A stretch of 64,000 bases of DNA from Rusavskia elegans (taxonomy: Eukaryota; Ascomycota; Lecanoromycetes; Teloschistales; Teloschistaceae). Where the stretch lies: positions 558,001 to 622,000 of the forward strand of contig SAUG01000020.1 in the NCBI GenBank assembly GCA_011316305.1, read 5' to 3'. Under the pieces are notes generated by a model. It searched no databases. It was not told the origin of the DNA and saw only the letters and a program-made list of their open reading frames with translations. The stretch's first letter is position 1; each line of letters starts with the position of its first letter. The position numbers and the translations under genes are program-made. Positions 35,773 through 47,869 of the stretch are shown here, piece after piece.

Positions 35773-36440
35773 TATCGTCTAAATGACGTAGTAACAAGAA
35801 CTCCGTTATAGATTGGCCGTCGGATCGAATTTTAAATCTAGATTAACTAATTCGATCCGATTCGAATCGGATTAGAAAATTTTATAATTCGATTCGAATC
35901 GAATTCGGATTGAATTATATAATCCGATTCGATCCGATTAATTTATTAAAGCTAGAAAACTGGTATACCTCAAGTATATAATATATATTTATTTATGTAA
36001 AGAAATTCTAGTTAATAAATTATACTAGCTAGAAAGATTCTAGTTGAATTGAAATTACTATTTAAAGATATTATTTTTTTATATAATTAAATAATTAATT
36101 TATTTAAATCTTTTATTATATAAGAAGGTTTAGTAGATATTCGAATTCGATTATTTAGCGAGTCGAATCGATTCGATTCGTTAAAAAATCGGGTCGGGTT
36201 ATAGAATTCGACGGAAATTCGACCTAAAATAGCCAATCTATTTCGTTATTTTAAAATTTAACGAATCCAATATTTTTCGGAGTTAAAAATTAAATCCGAC
36301 GGTTCGAAGGTTCGAATCCTTTAAAAACTATTAATATTTAAATTTTTTCTATCGATTAAATCGATTTTTGTATGGAATCTTTAAATAAAATAATTATACG
36401 ACAGGTGTTACGATTTAACTCTATCGATCGAATTTAAATC
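35773..36440 (+). mobile_element. tRNA-derived SINE, copy S6, split by hAT and truncated
   Basis: The head (tcgtctaaatgacgtagtaac) at 35,775-35,808 is cut by the hAT at 35,809-36,240. It continues with cgaatccaatatttttcgg, B box aggttcgaatcc near 36,309, and tttctatcgattaaatcg. It stops at about 36,440, where copy S7 begins in inverse orientation. Confidence 0.75.
35809..36240. mobile_element. Short hAT element, 432 bp
   Basis: Ends TAGATTGGCC and AGCCAATCTA. The flanks CTCCGTTA and TTTCGTTA (35,801-35,808 and 36,241-36,248) differ only by two C/T changes, i.e. an 8-bp duplication hit by RIP. Confidence 0.87.
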
Positions 36441-36455
36441 TAAAAGAGATTAAAT

Positions 36456-36840
36456 ATATATACGATTTAATCATTCGAATTTTTTAATTTTAATTTTTAA
36501 CGATTTAATACTAGAGGTATTAACAGATTAAACTACGTAATTATTTTTAAATATATCTATTTTATCGAAAATTTAATTTATCTAATTTCTTTTAAATTTA
36601 AATCTATTTCGATCGATTTATATAGTTACAATAGAATCTATTCTATAATTTTTCGATATGAAAACTTTATATATAAATCGATTTAATCGAAAAATTTAAA
36701 TATTAATTAAATTTCGAAAAATGTTTATTTTCGATCTATTATTTTTAGATTTAATTTTTGATTCCGAAAAACGTTGGATCTGTTAGTAAAATATCTACTA
36801 AATAATGTAGTTTCTATTACTACGATATCGAAGTCAAAAG
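36456..36840 (-). mobile_element. tRNA-derived SINE, copy S7
   Basis: Inverse orientation: tail tatatatacgatttaatcat at 36,454-36,473, body collinear with S5, and head remnant gtagtttctattactacg at about 36,809-36,826. Heavily degraded. Confidence 0.7.
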
Positions 36841-37311
36841 GAATTAAATAAATTAAAATTTTTCTAAAAGTTTAAATCTAAATCTAATTTTTTCGAAAAT
36901 TTTAAAAGTAAATATTCGATAAAATATTTGAATATTTAAATAAATACGGAATTGAATCGATTTATATTTTTAATATTAAATTATAAATAATTCAAATTAA
37001 AATACGATAAAATAAATCTTTAAAAAAATTTAATAAAAAATATATTATTGATAAATATATATAAATAAATTAGTAAAATATAAAAAATTATTATTTTAAA
37101 AAATAATATTATTATTAAAAAATATTATAGAAAACGTTGAAAGATAGTATAAAAGTCGTTATAAAATATTACTTTAATTAAATAGATTTTAAAAAATCGA
37201 TTTATTTAATCGCTATTCCGTTATCTTTTTATTTTTACGTATTTTTATTAAATAAAACGATTTTAATATTGTTTTCCAACTATATTATATTTTATTAATC
37301 CTATTTATCTA
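36841..37311. other. AT-rich RIP-mutated DNA with SINE scraps
   Basis: The first 130 bp (taaatctaatttttt, cgaaaattttaaaag) look like SINE 3' body; the rest is not assigned. Confidence 0.45.
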
Positions 37312-38205
37312 TATATATACGATTAATCATTCGAATTTTAATTTCAGTCTTTTACGAATTAAATACTAGAAACGTTTATTAGATTAGATTACGTAGTTAT
37401 TTAATATTTAAATATTTTACTAAAAATTCGAATTTAGAATTTTAAAAAGAACTAGATTTAAATTAAAATCTAAAAGAAAACCGTAATCTATTAAACTTTA
37501 ATTAATTTAATTTACTTCGATCGAAACGGCTAGGCCGAGCTGATCTATTAACTAGGCTTTCTATATTTTAAAATTCTATAAAAATCGATTTAATCGATAG
37601 AAAAAATTTAAATATTAGATTAGCTTTTAAAGGATTCGAATTAGACTGGCTATTTCGCGTCGGGTTTCTATCGAACCGTCGGGAATCCGACCCGATTTTA
37701 GTAGGTTAAACCGGTTCGACTTACTAAATAGTTAGATTCGGATCGAATTTAAATCGAATCCGAATATTTATAAAATCTTCTATATATATAATAAATCTAT
37801 ATATAGATTATTTTTATATTTTTATTACAGATAATAAATTAAACTAATATATTTAATCTAACTAGAATTCTTCTAGCTAGCGTAGTTAATTAATTAGTAT
37901 TTTTTTAAATAATTTATATAATTTTTATATTAGAATTATATAAATTATATAGATTTAGTAAATTAATCGAATCGGATTAGATTATATAATCCGATCCGAA
38001 ATTTAATTTAAATCGAACCGTAGAATTTTCTAATCCGATTCGGGTCGGATCGGATTAGTTAATCCGGGTTCGAAATCCGATCCGACGGCCAGTCTAATTC
38101 GAATTACCGACCCGCCGGATTAATTCCGCTAATTCCGAAATAGAACGCGGATCCGTTAGGCCGCTAGATTACGTAATTTCTACTATTACGCTATTTAAAC
38201 CGATA
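37312..38205 (-). mobile_element. tRNA-derived SINE, copy S8, split at its B box by hAT
   Basis: Inverse orientation. Tail tatatatacgattaatcatt at 37,313-37,332. The body runs to the B-box region at 37,641, is interrupted by the hAT, and resumes at 38,097 (attcgaattaccgacccgcc) with a well-preserved tRNA-like head (gaacgcggatccgttaggcc) up to about 38,205. Confidence 0.85.
37642..38096. mobile_element. Short hAT element, 455 bp, in the SINE B box
   Basis: TAGACTGGCT and GGCCAGTCTA ends. The perfect 8-bp duplication ATTCGAAT (37,634-37,641 and 38,097-38,104) fits the nTnnnnAn preference of hAT elements and is itself part of the SINE's B-box sequence. Confidence 0.94.
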
Positions 38206-38580
38206 TATATATATTTTATTAACGTTATATACGGCAACGATTATTATATTTTACGTATAAAGAAATTTTTACAATTAAAATTCGTCAAATGAAATTTATA
38301 GCGCAATTAATTATTTCTATTCAACTATTTTCTTTTTTAATCGATTACGAATCATCTATTATTATTTTATCGACGTTATAAAAAATTATTAATATTTAAT
38401 AAATTCCGTTCTAGCTTTTTATAATATTACGAAATATTTTTTTATAGTTTTCGCTTCGACTACATCTATTATATAACTTTTATCAAAAACTTTCTACTAA
38501 ATTATTAAAGTATTTTTTAATCTATATAGTTTTAAAAAGATCGCTAGTTATATCAACGTTTTTCTTTTTCGGTTTTATAA
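38206..38580 (-). repeat. R930 repeat, copy F (partial)
   Basis: Begins with tatatatatattttattaacg and acggcaacgattattat, as the left end of copies B and C. Similarity stops near 38,580. Confidence 0.7.
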
Positions 38581-39014
38581 TTTTATCAGACGATTCGAAT
38601 CGAAAACCAGCTATAAATATTTAAAGCCGACGTAAATTCGGCGAAATTTACTAAATCTACTAAATTTACTAAATCTAAAAAAAAAATTAACTTTTTTTTT
38701 TTTAAAAAAATCTAAAATTTAATTCAGCTTTATTATTAAATTAAAGTTTTTTAAAATTCGGTACTCGACGCTAGTATAAAATATTTGGAAAATTTAAATC
38801 TAACGCTAAAATTATATTAGCTATTTCTAATTTTAATTTTTCGAACTAAATAAATTATTTTATTAAAATAATTCCTCTTTTATTAGATTACGTAGAATCT
38901 AGCGATTTATAGATCCAGATTCTTTGAAATATATTATATTTTATATATTTTAAATCCGATTATATAGTTATAAATATTTATTCAATCGCTCGTAGAATTT
39001 ACGGCTGTAAATAA
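38581..39014. other. AT-rich DNA with a short 9-10-bp tandem repeat
   Basis: Repeated ctaaat(c/t)ta units at about 38,645-38,677. Otherwise degenerate, no gene. Confidence 0.5.
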
Positions 39015-39022
39015 ATTTTAAA

Positions 39023-39903
39023 TAAACTGGCTACTTCGGATCGAATTTCCGTCGGTATTTTAGAAACCCGATCCGAGTTTTAACGAGTTAGTTCGATCCA
39101 ATCTACTAAACGGTATAGATCGATTTCTAAAATTAGAATCGAAAATCGAGCCGGATTATAAAATAAATATTAATAGAAACTCGATTCGATCTACTAAACC
39201 TTTTATATATAGTATAATATTATAAATTATTAATTTATTAATTAAATATTTAAAAAAAATTTAAAGTAATATTTTTAGATAGTATATTTAGTCAAACTAA
39301 AATCTTTCTAGCTAGTATAATTAATAAATCAAAATTTTTTTAGATAGGAAAATATAATTTTTACTAGAATTATATTTTTATATTAAAGTTTAACGATTTT
39401 GGCGGGTCGAATCCGGAAAAATCGGTTTAGTATCTAGAAAAATCGGAACCGATTTGGTTCGAATTCGGATTTCGAACCCGGGTTAATTAATTCGACTCGA
39501 TTCGAATCGGGTTAGAAAATTCTATAGTTTGATTCGAATTAAATCTCGGATTAGATTATATAATTTAAACCGATTTAATTAATCTACTAAATCTATATAA
39601 TTCGTATAACTTTAGTATAAAAATTATATAAATTATTTAAAAATATTCTAATTAATAAACTATACTAGCTAGAAAGATTCTAGTAAAATTAAACATATTA
39701 GTTTAATATATTATTTATAATAAAAACTTAAAAATAATATATATATAGATTTATTATATATATAAATAGTTTTATAGATTCCTAAATTTAATCCGGATTC
39801 GACTCGGACCCGACCGTTTAGTAAGTCGAATCGGTTTAACCCGCTAAAATCGGGTCGAAATCCCGATAATTCGACGGGAATTCGACCCGAAATAGCTAGT
39901 CTA
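39023..39903. mobile_element. hAT element, 881 bp, probably composite
   Basis: Ends TAAACTGGCT and GCTAGTCTA. Flanks ATTTTAAA and ATTTTAAG (39,015-39,022 and 39,904-39,911) form an 8-bp duplication with one A/G change. Subterminal blocks typical of the family occur twice inside (around 39,400-39,500 and 39,800-39,880), suggesting two fused short elements. Confidence 0.85.
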
Positions 39904-39989
39904 ATTTTAAGCAAGTCGTTAAATCGATCTAAAAATTTACGACTTTACCGGATTTATTAGTTTAAAATATTTAAATCCGAAAAGAAAAA

Positions 39990-41585
39990 TCGTTAATATA
40001 TAAAAGATCGCTAGATAGTATACTAGTTACTATAGCTAGAAGTTTTACTCGGTCGATTAAATAAAAAGAAAGATAGAAAAATCGAATAGCGCGTTATAAA
40101 AATAGTAAAAAAAAAAAATATTATAGTCGAAATGATTTAATTTATTTAAAATAATATTGTCGGCGTCTTTATAAATAAATATAGTTAATATAGTCTATTA
40201 TAAAACTTCTATTCGAAATTATAATTAAATTATTATTTATATACGTTTTATTACCGTAGTATTTATACGGCAATTATAATTATTATTTATATAGTAACAA
40301 AATTTCGCAGTTAAAAATTAAATTAAATTTATAGCGTTAATCGTTTTTATTCTATTATATTTTCTATCTAATCACTGTTTCTCTTTTATATAAATATACC
40401 TTTTATTGTTCGCAGTCTTCTACGCAGATTTTTTTATATCATTTCGAAATACGTATAATTATAAACAATTAATATAGCTTCCAGAACTATTTACTAGACG
40501 ATAATACTATTTTTTATTTTTATTACTTCGTCTTTTTCTATAGTCGTATCCGAATCTAGATAGCTTGCTAACCTATCTAAATATTCGATAACTATTTTTT
40601 TAATTACTAATTCGACTACTAGTTCGGTTTCTAGTAGAATAAAAACTTCTACTAGAAATTTAATATAATTACTAAAACTATATAATTCGGATCGATTTAA
40701 AATATAAAATTTTAGCGTTATAATCAAAACGAACGGATTCCGGAATTTAAAGTCCGTTATAATAGGCGGACAAGCGAAAACTCGATCGATATAATCGAAT
40801 AGTTCTAATACGGCAGTTTTAAACTCTATTTCTTTAAATTAGAAGAGTAAAATCGTAGTTATAGGTCTAGTATAATTAGTAGAAATTCTATATATATTAG
40901 CCTATAATTCTAGACTATAATAGAAAACAAATATATTAGATATAATAGTAGATACTAATAAAAGAAATAAAAGAAAAAGCGATTATAAAGTATATATATT
41001 ACGAGTTTTCTGCTATATTATATTTGAGGTAAACTATAGAAATTTATACTACGAATCTATTATAAAATAGATTCGAGTTAATTTTATCTAGTTTTTTGAT
41101 TTAAATTAATTAGATTAGAGTTTTAGTTTTTATACCGTATATCTATCGCTAACGTACTATTACTAAAGTAAATTGCTTTCGTAATCGACGGTTAACCGGA
41201 TACTAAAAAAATAAGTGAAATATTTGTTATTATAGATATAGAAAGATATTATCGTTTGGTTTAATTTATAGTTATAGCTATTACGAAAATATATACGTAC
41301 GTAAATGATTTTAGTTTTATATTATTATTAAAAGAAAACGATAGCTGCGAGATATATTTATCAATAAAAGTTTCTATATATTAAATTAGTTATCGGTAGA
41401 AAAATACGTTATATTACTAAATATTTTATTATTAAAATTCTAAAAAAAAATGATTGATTAATTTAATTTACAGTATAAATATTACTATCGTATATTCGAC
41501 GATAATATATTAATAATTAATTTATTCACCGAACTACTAGTTTATCAAATACTAAAATCAAAATCAAATTGATTATATAAAATAG
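39990..41585 (-). repeat. R930-related repeat, copy G (rearranged, diverged)
   Basis: Contains an internal R930 block (39,996-40,130, with tagctagaagttttactcgg), then the R930 left-end sequence from about 40,215, then a diverged interior (40,490-41,000), then the right-end sequence (41,225-41,585). A 77-codon frame (40,727-40,494, minus) reads SNYIKFLVEVFILLE and LDSDTTIEKDEV; it corresponds to the conserved R930 frame only loosely. Confidence 0.55.
40490..40990. repeat. Inverted repeat partner of 43,545-44,030
   Basis: Shared in inverse order: the Y.F.NYI.FL..-coding block, aatccgttggttctaatta/taatcaaaacgaacggattc, gagttttcgctat/aagcgaaaactcg and ctactagtatctattat. About 2.5 kb lies between the arms. 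Confidence 0.7.
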
Positions 41586-43111
41586 AATTCAGCTTTATAT
41601 ACGGCGGATATATTCGGTAACTAAAAAAAAATTCAATATAATAAAATATATCAATATATTGATTCGAATATATTATAAATAATTTGATAATATTAAATTA
41701 TAATATATTTTATTATTTTTTAATAATTATATATTATTTAAAAATTATTATCTATTTAATAATAGTTTCAAATAAAATTTGATAAAATTTGATAAAATTA
41801 AAAGAAAATACTTTATATAATATTTTTTATATATATAACTATTCAGTCTATTTTTATTATATTTTTATCATTTTTATATAATTTTGAAAAGTTTGATTTA
41901 TAACGTTAACTAGTTATTATAGATATTTTGCAAAAAATTATAAATGTAAATTTAGCTAAAAATAAATATTTATTTAATAAAAATATTAGAAATATTATTA
42001 ATATCTTTTTTCATTTATATAAATTTTCGATATTTAGTAGAAAGAATTGTATTTATTTAATAATATTTGAAAATTTTATAGAAATTTATTAATATATTTA
42101 ACATTTATATAATTCTATTCGAAATATATTGAATTAATATAGTAGAAAATCATTAATATTAAATTTCTATAATATTTTATATCGATCTAATAAAGTTGAT
42201 AGAATTATTCAAATCTGTATAATTATATAATATAAACACTTTTTATATATTTAATATTAGATATTAATTAATCGTAAATTTATATATATTATATTAAGTT
42301 TTAAGATAAAATAAAAAAATAATTGTAATAATTAGAGATTTGAATTATATAAACGATTTAAAAAATCAAGAAATATATAATTGAATTGTATAGTTATATA
42401 CGATTTCGAATACTAATTGATCCGATTTTAAATTCGTAAGAATAGTTATAAAAATCTATATAAATCTAGCGTGGAAATATTTATATATAGAAATAATTTA
42501 TTTTTTTATAATTTATAGAAAATCAGTTTGGATTTTTATATAGTTAATTATTTTCGTTATCGTAAAAGTTATTTTATATAGAAATATCGACTACTAGAAA
42601 CTACGTATATCAATATTATATTATATAATATAAAAAAACGTATCTATTAACGTTATAGATAAGAAATTCAATATAATATAGCGATTATACGAATAATCCG
42701 CGCGAAAATAAAATTATAATATATTAAATATTATTAGTTCGGCTATAATCGTATAATATTTTAAAACTAAACTTTTATCGAAATTTGGATATAATAATAT
42801 TAGTAAATTACTAGAAATCTCGTTTATTTTTTTTATATAATCTATTCCGATTATTTGATTAAAATTTAATACTTTTACAATATATATAATATCTAAATTA
42901 ATTTTTTATTATTAAATTTTTAATTGGTTTTTTCTATAGATTTATATTTATTTTAATATAATCTATATTCTATATATTTTTATCTTTTTTATTTTATTAA
43001 ATTTATCTATATTATTGTTTTTTTTTCTATCTATTATTTTTATCTTTTTCTATTCTATATTTTTTCGACTGTTAGATTTTCCAATTTTTTTTATAATTAG
43101 ATATTTAAATG

Positions 43112-43146
<35 letters not shown>

Positions 43147-43544
43147 CCTATATAACAGATATTAAATTTTTATATATACTATTTTTAATTTCTTTTAAAA
43201 AATTTCTATTTAAAATTAAATTGAATTTATATATTATTTGATATCCTTTTTCAAAATCCGATCTATCGTCGATTTTGTAAATGATATAGTATTAGTACGC
43301 TAGAGTTAAAAACTCGTAATATAACTTGATATTTTAATTTAATTACTTTATTATAAAAAATTTCACAAAATTAATTCGAAACTATTCTATCGTACGATTA
43401 TAGTATATTTTTCGATAATTTATTTAAAATATAATTGTTTTATATATTTTTACAATATTTGATTAATTTTCGATTTCGTAAATAATTTAGTATTTATACG
43501 CTAGCGTTAGATAATTTAGTAGAATTTTTATAAATGTATATACT
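41586..43544. other. Extremely AT-rich DNA; one shared 200-bp block
   Basis: Position 42,334-42,540 matches 4536-4748 and 8356-8575. A (TA)n run lies at 43,118-43,146. No gene. Confidence 0.5.
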
Positions 43545-44030
43545 TTATAGTCGTTTACTTTTAATTTTTTCTACTAGTATCTATTATCGTATCTGACGTA
43601 CGTATATTTAATAATAGTCTAGATTGCAAACTAATATATATAGAATTTTTTATTAATAATAAATTGTTATTATTTCCTTGTAATAAAAAATAATAGAATT
43701 CGAACCGTTAAATTCGAGCTATTTAATAATATCAATCGAGTTTTCGCTATTTCGTCTACTATAATAGACTTTGAATCCCGGAATCCGTTGGTTCTAATTA
43801 TACTATTAAAAAATTTCATTTCGAATTTACCGAAAATATATAATTTTTATAATTATATTAGATTTTTAATAGAATTAGAATTCGAATTAACAATCGTAAA
43901 ATATCTAGATAAATCAATAGACCGTCTAGATTCGAATACGATAATAGACGAAAATTGTAATACCGGAAGGGTTTACTATACTGCGAGGCGGCTGCCAAGT
44001 CTTTCGGATACCAAACGCTCTAGTAGCTAA
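43545..44030. repeat. Inverted repeat arm with open frame
   Basis: Partner of 40,490-40,990. An 80-codon plus-strand frame (43,788-44,030) reads YNFYNYIRFLIELEF and LDSNTIIDE, similar to the inverted partner's frame. That suggests a once-coding family, not a working gene. Confidence 0.6.
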
Positions 44031-44370
44031 AAGTTCTAATAGAGTAAAAACTATATATAAAAGAGGTTTACCTTTCTATTAATTATTTCTACTATTTAAT
44101 AAATTTTTTTCTCGTATCTATCTACTACGTAGTCTTTTAAACGGGGTCTAGATTTTACAGTTAACTGTGAAGCCGAAAGGATATACCATACTGCGAGGCG
44201 GCTGCCAAGCCTTTCGAGTGCCAAGCGCGCTAGTAGCTAGAGACTTTAATAAAAAAAAACTCTATACGAAAGGGATTTTCCTTGCTATTAATTAGTTCTA
44301 CTATCTAAAAGATTTATTTCTCGTATCTATCTACTACGCAGTCCCTTAAACGGGGCCTAAACTTTACAAA
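43968..44370. repeat. Tandem duplication, period 210 bp
   Basis: The GC-rich word ctgcgaggcggctgccaag occurs at 43,981 and 44,191. Both copies continue through gctctagtagct/gcgctagtagct, tctcgtatctatctactacg and cttaaacggggcc-type blocks. Copy 2 is less RIP-mutated. Confidence 0.85.
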
Positions 44371-44689
44371 AATAAAGTAATAGAAGTAGAAAATAGTATT
44401 ATTATCTAGTTGATAGTTTTAGAATCTAAATTAGTTGTTTGAAAACGTACGTATTTCGAAATGATATAAAGAAATTATTAAAAAGATATAGTAATAAAAA
44501 AGAAGATAAAATGGAATCAAAATAATTAACTATACTATAAATTCTATTTGACTATTTCTTTTAATTATAAAAATTCTCTATTTTATAAATAATAATTATT
44601 GAAATTCTATAAAAGCTACGGTAATAAAACGTATAGAGATAATAATTTAATTATTATCTTAAATAATGATTTTATAGAGTATATATATT

Positions 44690-45970
44690 AACCACGTTTT
44701 TTACGACAATAAATTATATATTTTACGTGTAAAAATATCTATAACTAGAGATATACTCGTTAGATAAAATCTGTAATTCAATTAAATATTTCTATTTAAT
44801 TATTCTTTTTATTCGATTACGAATCTTCTATTATCTATTTTTTTTCGATAAAATAAATATTTACAAATATCTAGATTTTCTGCTATAGCAGTCTACTATA
44901 CTATAAAATTAATATCTATAATTATTACTTTGGCAATATTAATTTTATTATCGAAATTTAAATATTTATCTAATTTAGTAAAGTAATTTGTAATCTATAT
45001 TGTGTTAGAAAAATTGCTAGCTTAATTAACTACTATAGCTAAAAGCTCTATCCGATTGATTAAAATAAAAAAAAATAAAAAAATCGGATGACGCGTTTAA
45101 AAAGTAATAAAAAAAAGAATTGAATTATAGTCGATAATTCGATATAGATTATTCTAGCTATAATAAAATAGTCGATATCAACGAAGATAAATATAGTTTT
45201 TATAAAAAAAAATAAGATTACTATCTAGTTTAATTTCAAGTTATAGTTGATTAAAAGATATATATATATACGTAAAGTTTTTTAGATATAATAGAATTTA
45301 TATTATTGATAAAAAATAATTAATAGATACGAAAATATTCATCTATAAAAGTTTTTATCGCCTAGATAACGTAGTAGTAACGCTACGAATCTGGAGGCCC
45401 AGCGGATCCAGCGTTTTTCGGAATTAGCGGAATTAATCCGATAGGTCGGAAGTTCGAATCCCTCGAAAATTAATCTAATATTTAAATTTTTTCTATCGAC
45501 TAAATCGATTTTTATAGAGTTTTAAAATATAAAAGGCCTAGTTAGTAGATCGCTTCGGCCTAGCCGTTTTAATCTAAGTAAATTAAATTATTTAAAGTTA
45601 AATAGATCACGGTTTCCCTCTAGATTTTAGTCTAGATCTAGCTTTTTCGGAAATTCTAATTCGGATTTTGGATAAAAAATTTAAATACTAAATAATTACG
45701 TAATTTAATCGAATTAGCGCTTCTAGCGTTCGATTTAAAAAAAAATTAAAATTAGAATGGAAATAGTTAATCGTATATATATATAAATAAAAGTTTTTAT
45801 ATTTTTTTATAAATAAAATTTTTATTAAAAAAATTAATATTTAAATTTCGAAAAACTATCGTTTTTAGATTTGAATTTAAATATAAATTATATCATCGTA
45901 TATATAATATTAGATATACTAATATTTTATTTATTTATCGAATAATTAGATTATCGGATATCTAAATTAA
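44690..45970 (-). repeat. R930 repeat, copy E, split by SINE
   Basis: Left end tatatattaaccacg at 44,683-44,697, central tcggatgacgcgttt near 45,083. The SINE at 45,359-45,786 interrupts it. The terminal part with attagattatcggatatc is near 45,950. Confidence 0.7.
45359..45786 (+). mobile_element. tRNA-derived SINE, copy S3, 428 bp
   Basis: Head cgcctagataacgtagtag, B box agttcgaatcc at 45,450-45,460, (TA)n tail. The perfect 14-bp duplication ataaaagtttttat lies at 45,345-45,358 and 45,787-45,800, as expected for target-primed insertion by a LINE machinery. Confidence 0.9.
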
Positions 45971-46889
45971 ATTAAATTATTAAAAAATATTATTAATAGA
46001 TTTTATAGCTATTAATAAATTTAATTAAACTTTTTCGAATTTAATATTTTACCGCTATTATATAATAATAGGCGTTTAATAAATAGTATTAATGGTATAC
46101 CTTTTTATTTTAAAATAGATCGCTAGCTATTATACGTATTAATTATATAATTATTTCAATTCCTTTAAATTTAGTAGTTCTATCAATTTTTTTTTTAATT
46201 AAACTAGAAGTTTAATATCCAATTATAACAAATATAAATAGAAAGAAATACAGTTAATATATCGTTAATAATAAAAGTTTTATTATACTAGCTACATCTT
46301 TTATATATCGCTATTAATCTATAATAATCGAAAATTTTCTGTTTTTTATAAAACTACTAGTAAATATATAGTTATAGAAAAACAAATTTTATAATATTAA
46401 AAAGTAAAACTAGTTTTAAAATATAAAAGAATCAAAGATATAGATAAATATAGTACGATTATCTTTAGAATATTAAATTTATTTTTTTTAACTAGTATAT
46501 ATATTATTTTAATTCGTCGTTAATAAAAATTTATCAAATAGTAAAAAAGCGAATTTTTTTATAATAAATTAGAATCTATTATAATTTAAATAAATTCGTC
46601 GCCATTTAAAATTAATATAACCTTTTTATTTATATTTCGCTTCGTAGTCTAATATCGGATTTAAATATAAAGATAAATTTCTAATTAAAAACTATATAAT
46701 AGATAGATACGAGAAATAAATCGATAGTAGAATTAATTAATAGATAAGAAAATTTCCTTTATATAAAATTGTTACTTTATTAAAATTTCTAGTTACTAGC
46801 GCGTTTAATACTCGGAAGATTTAGTAACTATTTTATAATATAATAAATTCGCTTTGGTAAATTTCGATCTAAAATTATATTAAATTCTT
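45971..46889. other. AT-rich RIP-mutated DNA, no gene seen
   Basis: Includes a small inverted match (about 46,650) to the direct repeat at 18,225-18,495. Not otherwise assigned. Confidence 0.5.
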
Positions 46890-47672
46890 ATATATATATA
46901 TTTTTAATACTATATACGTTAATATTTATTATAAATACGTATAAAGAAGTTTTTATAGCTAAAGGTATATTTATTAGGTGAAGTTTATAGTATTATTAAT
47001 TACTTCTATTTTAACTATTTTCTTTTTTATTCGTATTTAAATATAATTTCGTTATTTATAGTCCTCGGTCTATCAATTTTTCTTCGATGTTATAAATAAT
47101 TATAAATATTCAATATTTCTGTTATATCTATCTATTATAAAACCAAATAAATATAAATAGTTTTTATCTCGGCTATATTTATCGTATAACTAGTATCTAA
47201 ACGTTCTATTAAATTATTAAAGTATTCTTTAGCCCGCGTAGCTCTAAAAGGGTCGTTAGCTATAGAATCGCTAGATAGTATACTAGTTATTATAGCTAGA
47301 AGCTTTACCCGGTCGATTAGATTAAAAGGCGATAGGAAAGTCGGATAGCGCGTTTTAAAGACGGTAAAGAAAAAATTTTTATCGTAGTTAAAATAGTTTA
47401 CTCTAGCTATATTAAAGTAGTTATTATCCGCGAGAGTAGATATAGTTATTACGGATATACTATCGTCTAATTTAGCTATAATATAACTATTACGGGAATA
47501 TATACGTACGTAAAAGATTTTAAACTTATATTACTAATAAAAGATGAAAAAACGATAACTATAAAGTATATTTATCTATAAAAATTTCAACGTTTATTAA
47601 ATAATCGATAGAAAGATATATTATATTACTAAATAAATTTAAATCAAAATTCTATAAAACCGTTATTTATAT

Positions 47673-47845
47673 TAAAATCATATATATAGAATATCAAATT
47701 TGATTTACTAAAATAGGCTTTCGCCTGAACTAAATATATAAAAAGGAAATAGCAGGGCTTTAGCGCCTAAAACTACTAAATCTAGTTGGTACTAGCGCCT
47801 TTAACGCTTTAGGACAGCTATTATATATAATACGTACTTCTAGTA
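47673..47845 (-). repeat. Copia LTR (3' LTR of the minus-strand element), 173 bp
   Basis: In plus orientation it starts taaaatcatatatatag (TGAAATC in the copy at 55,479) and ends gtacttctagta. It has the same length as the partner at 54,881-55,053. On the minus strand it should begin TGTT and end in CA. Confidence 0.85.
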
Positions 47846-47869
47846 TTTCTATACGAATAATATATTATA

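Noticed and set aside
39711..39914. 67-codon minus-strand frame
   Set aside because: It lies in the subterminal part of a short hAT and crosses its end.
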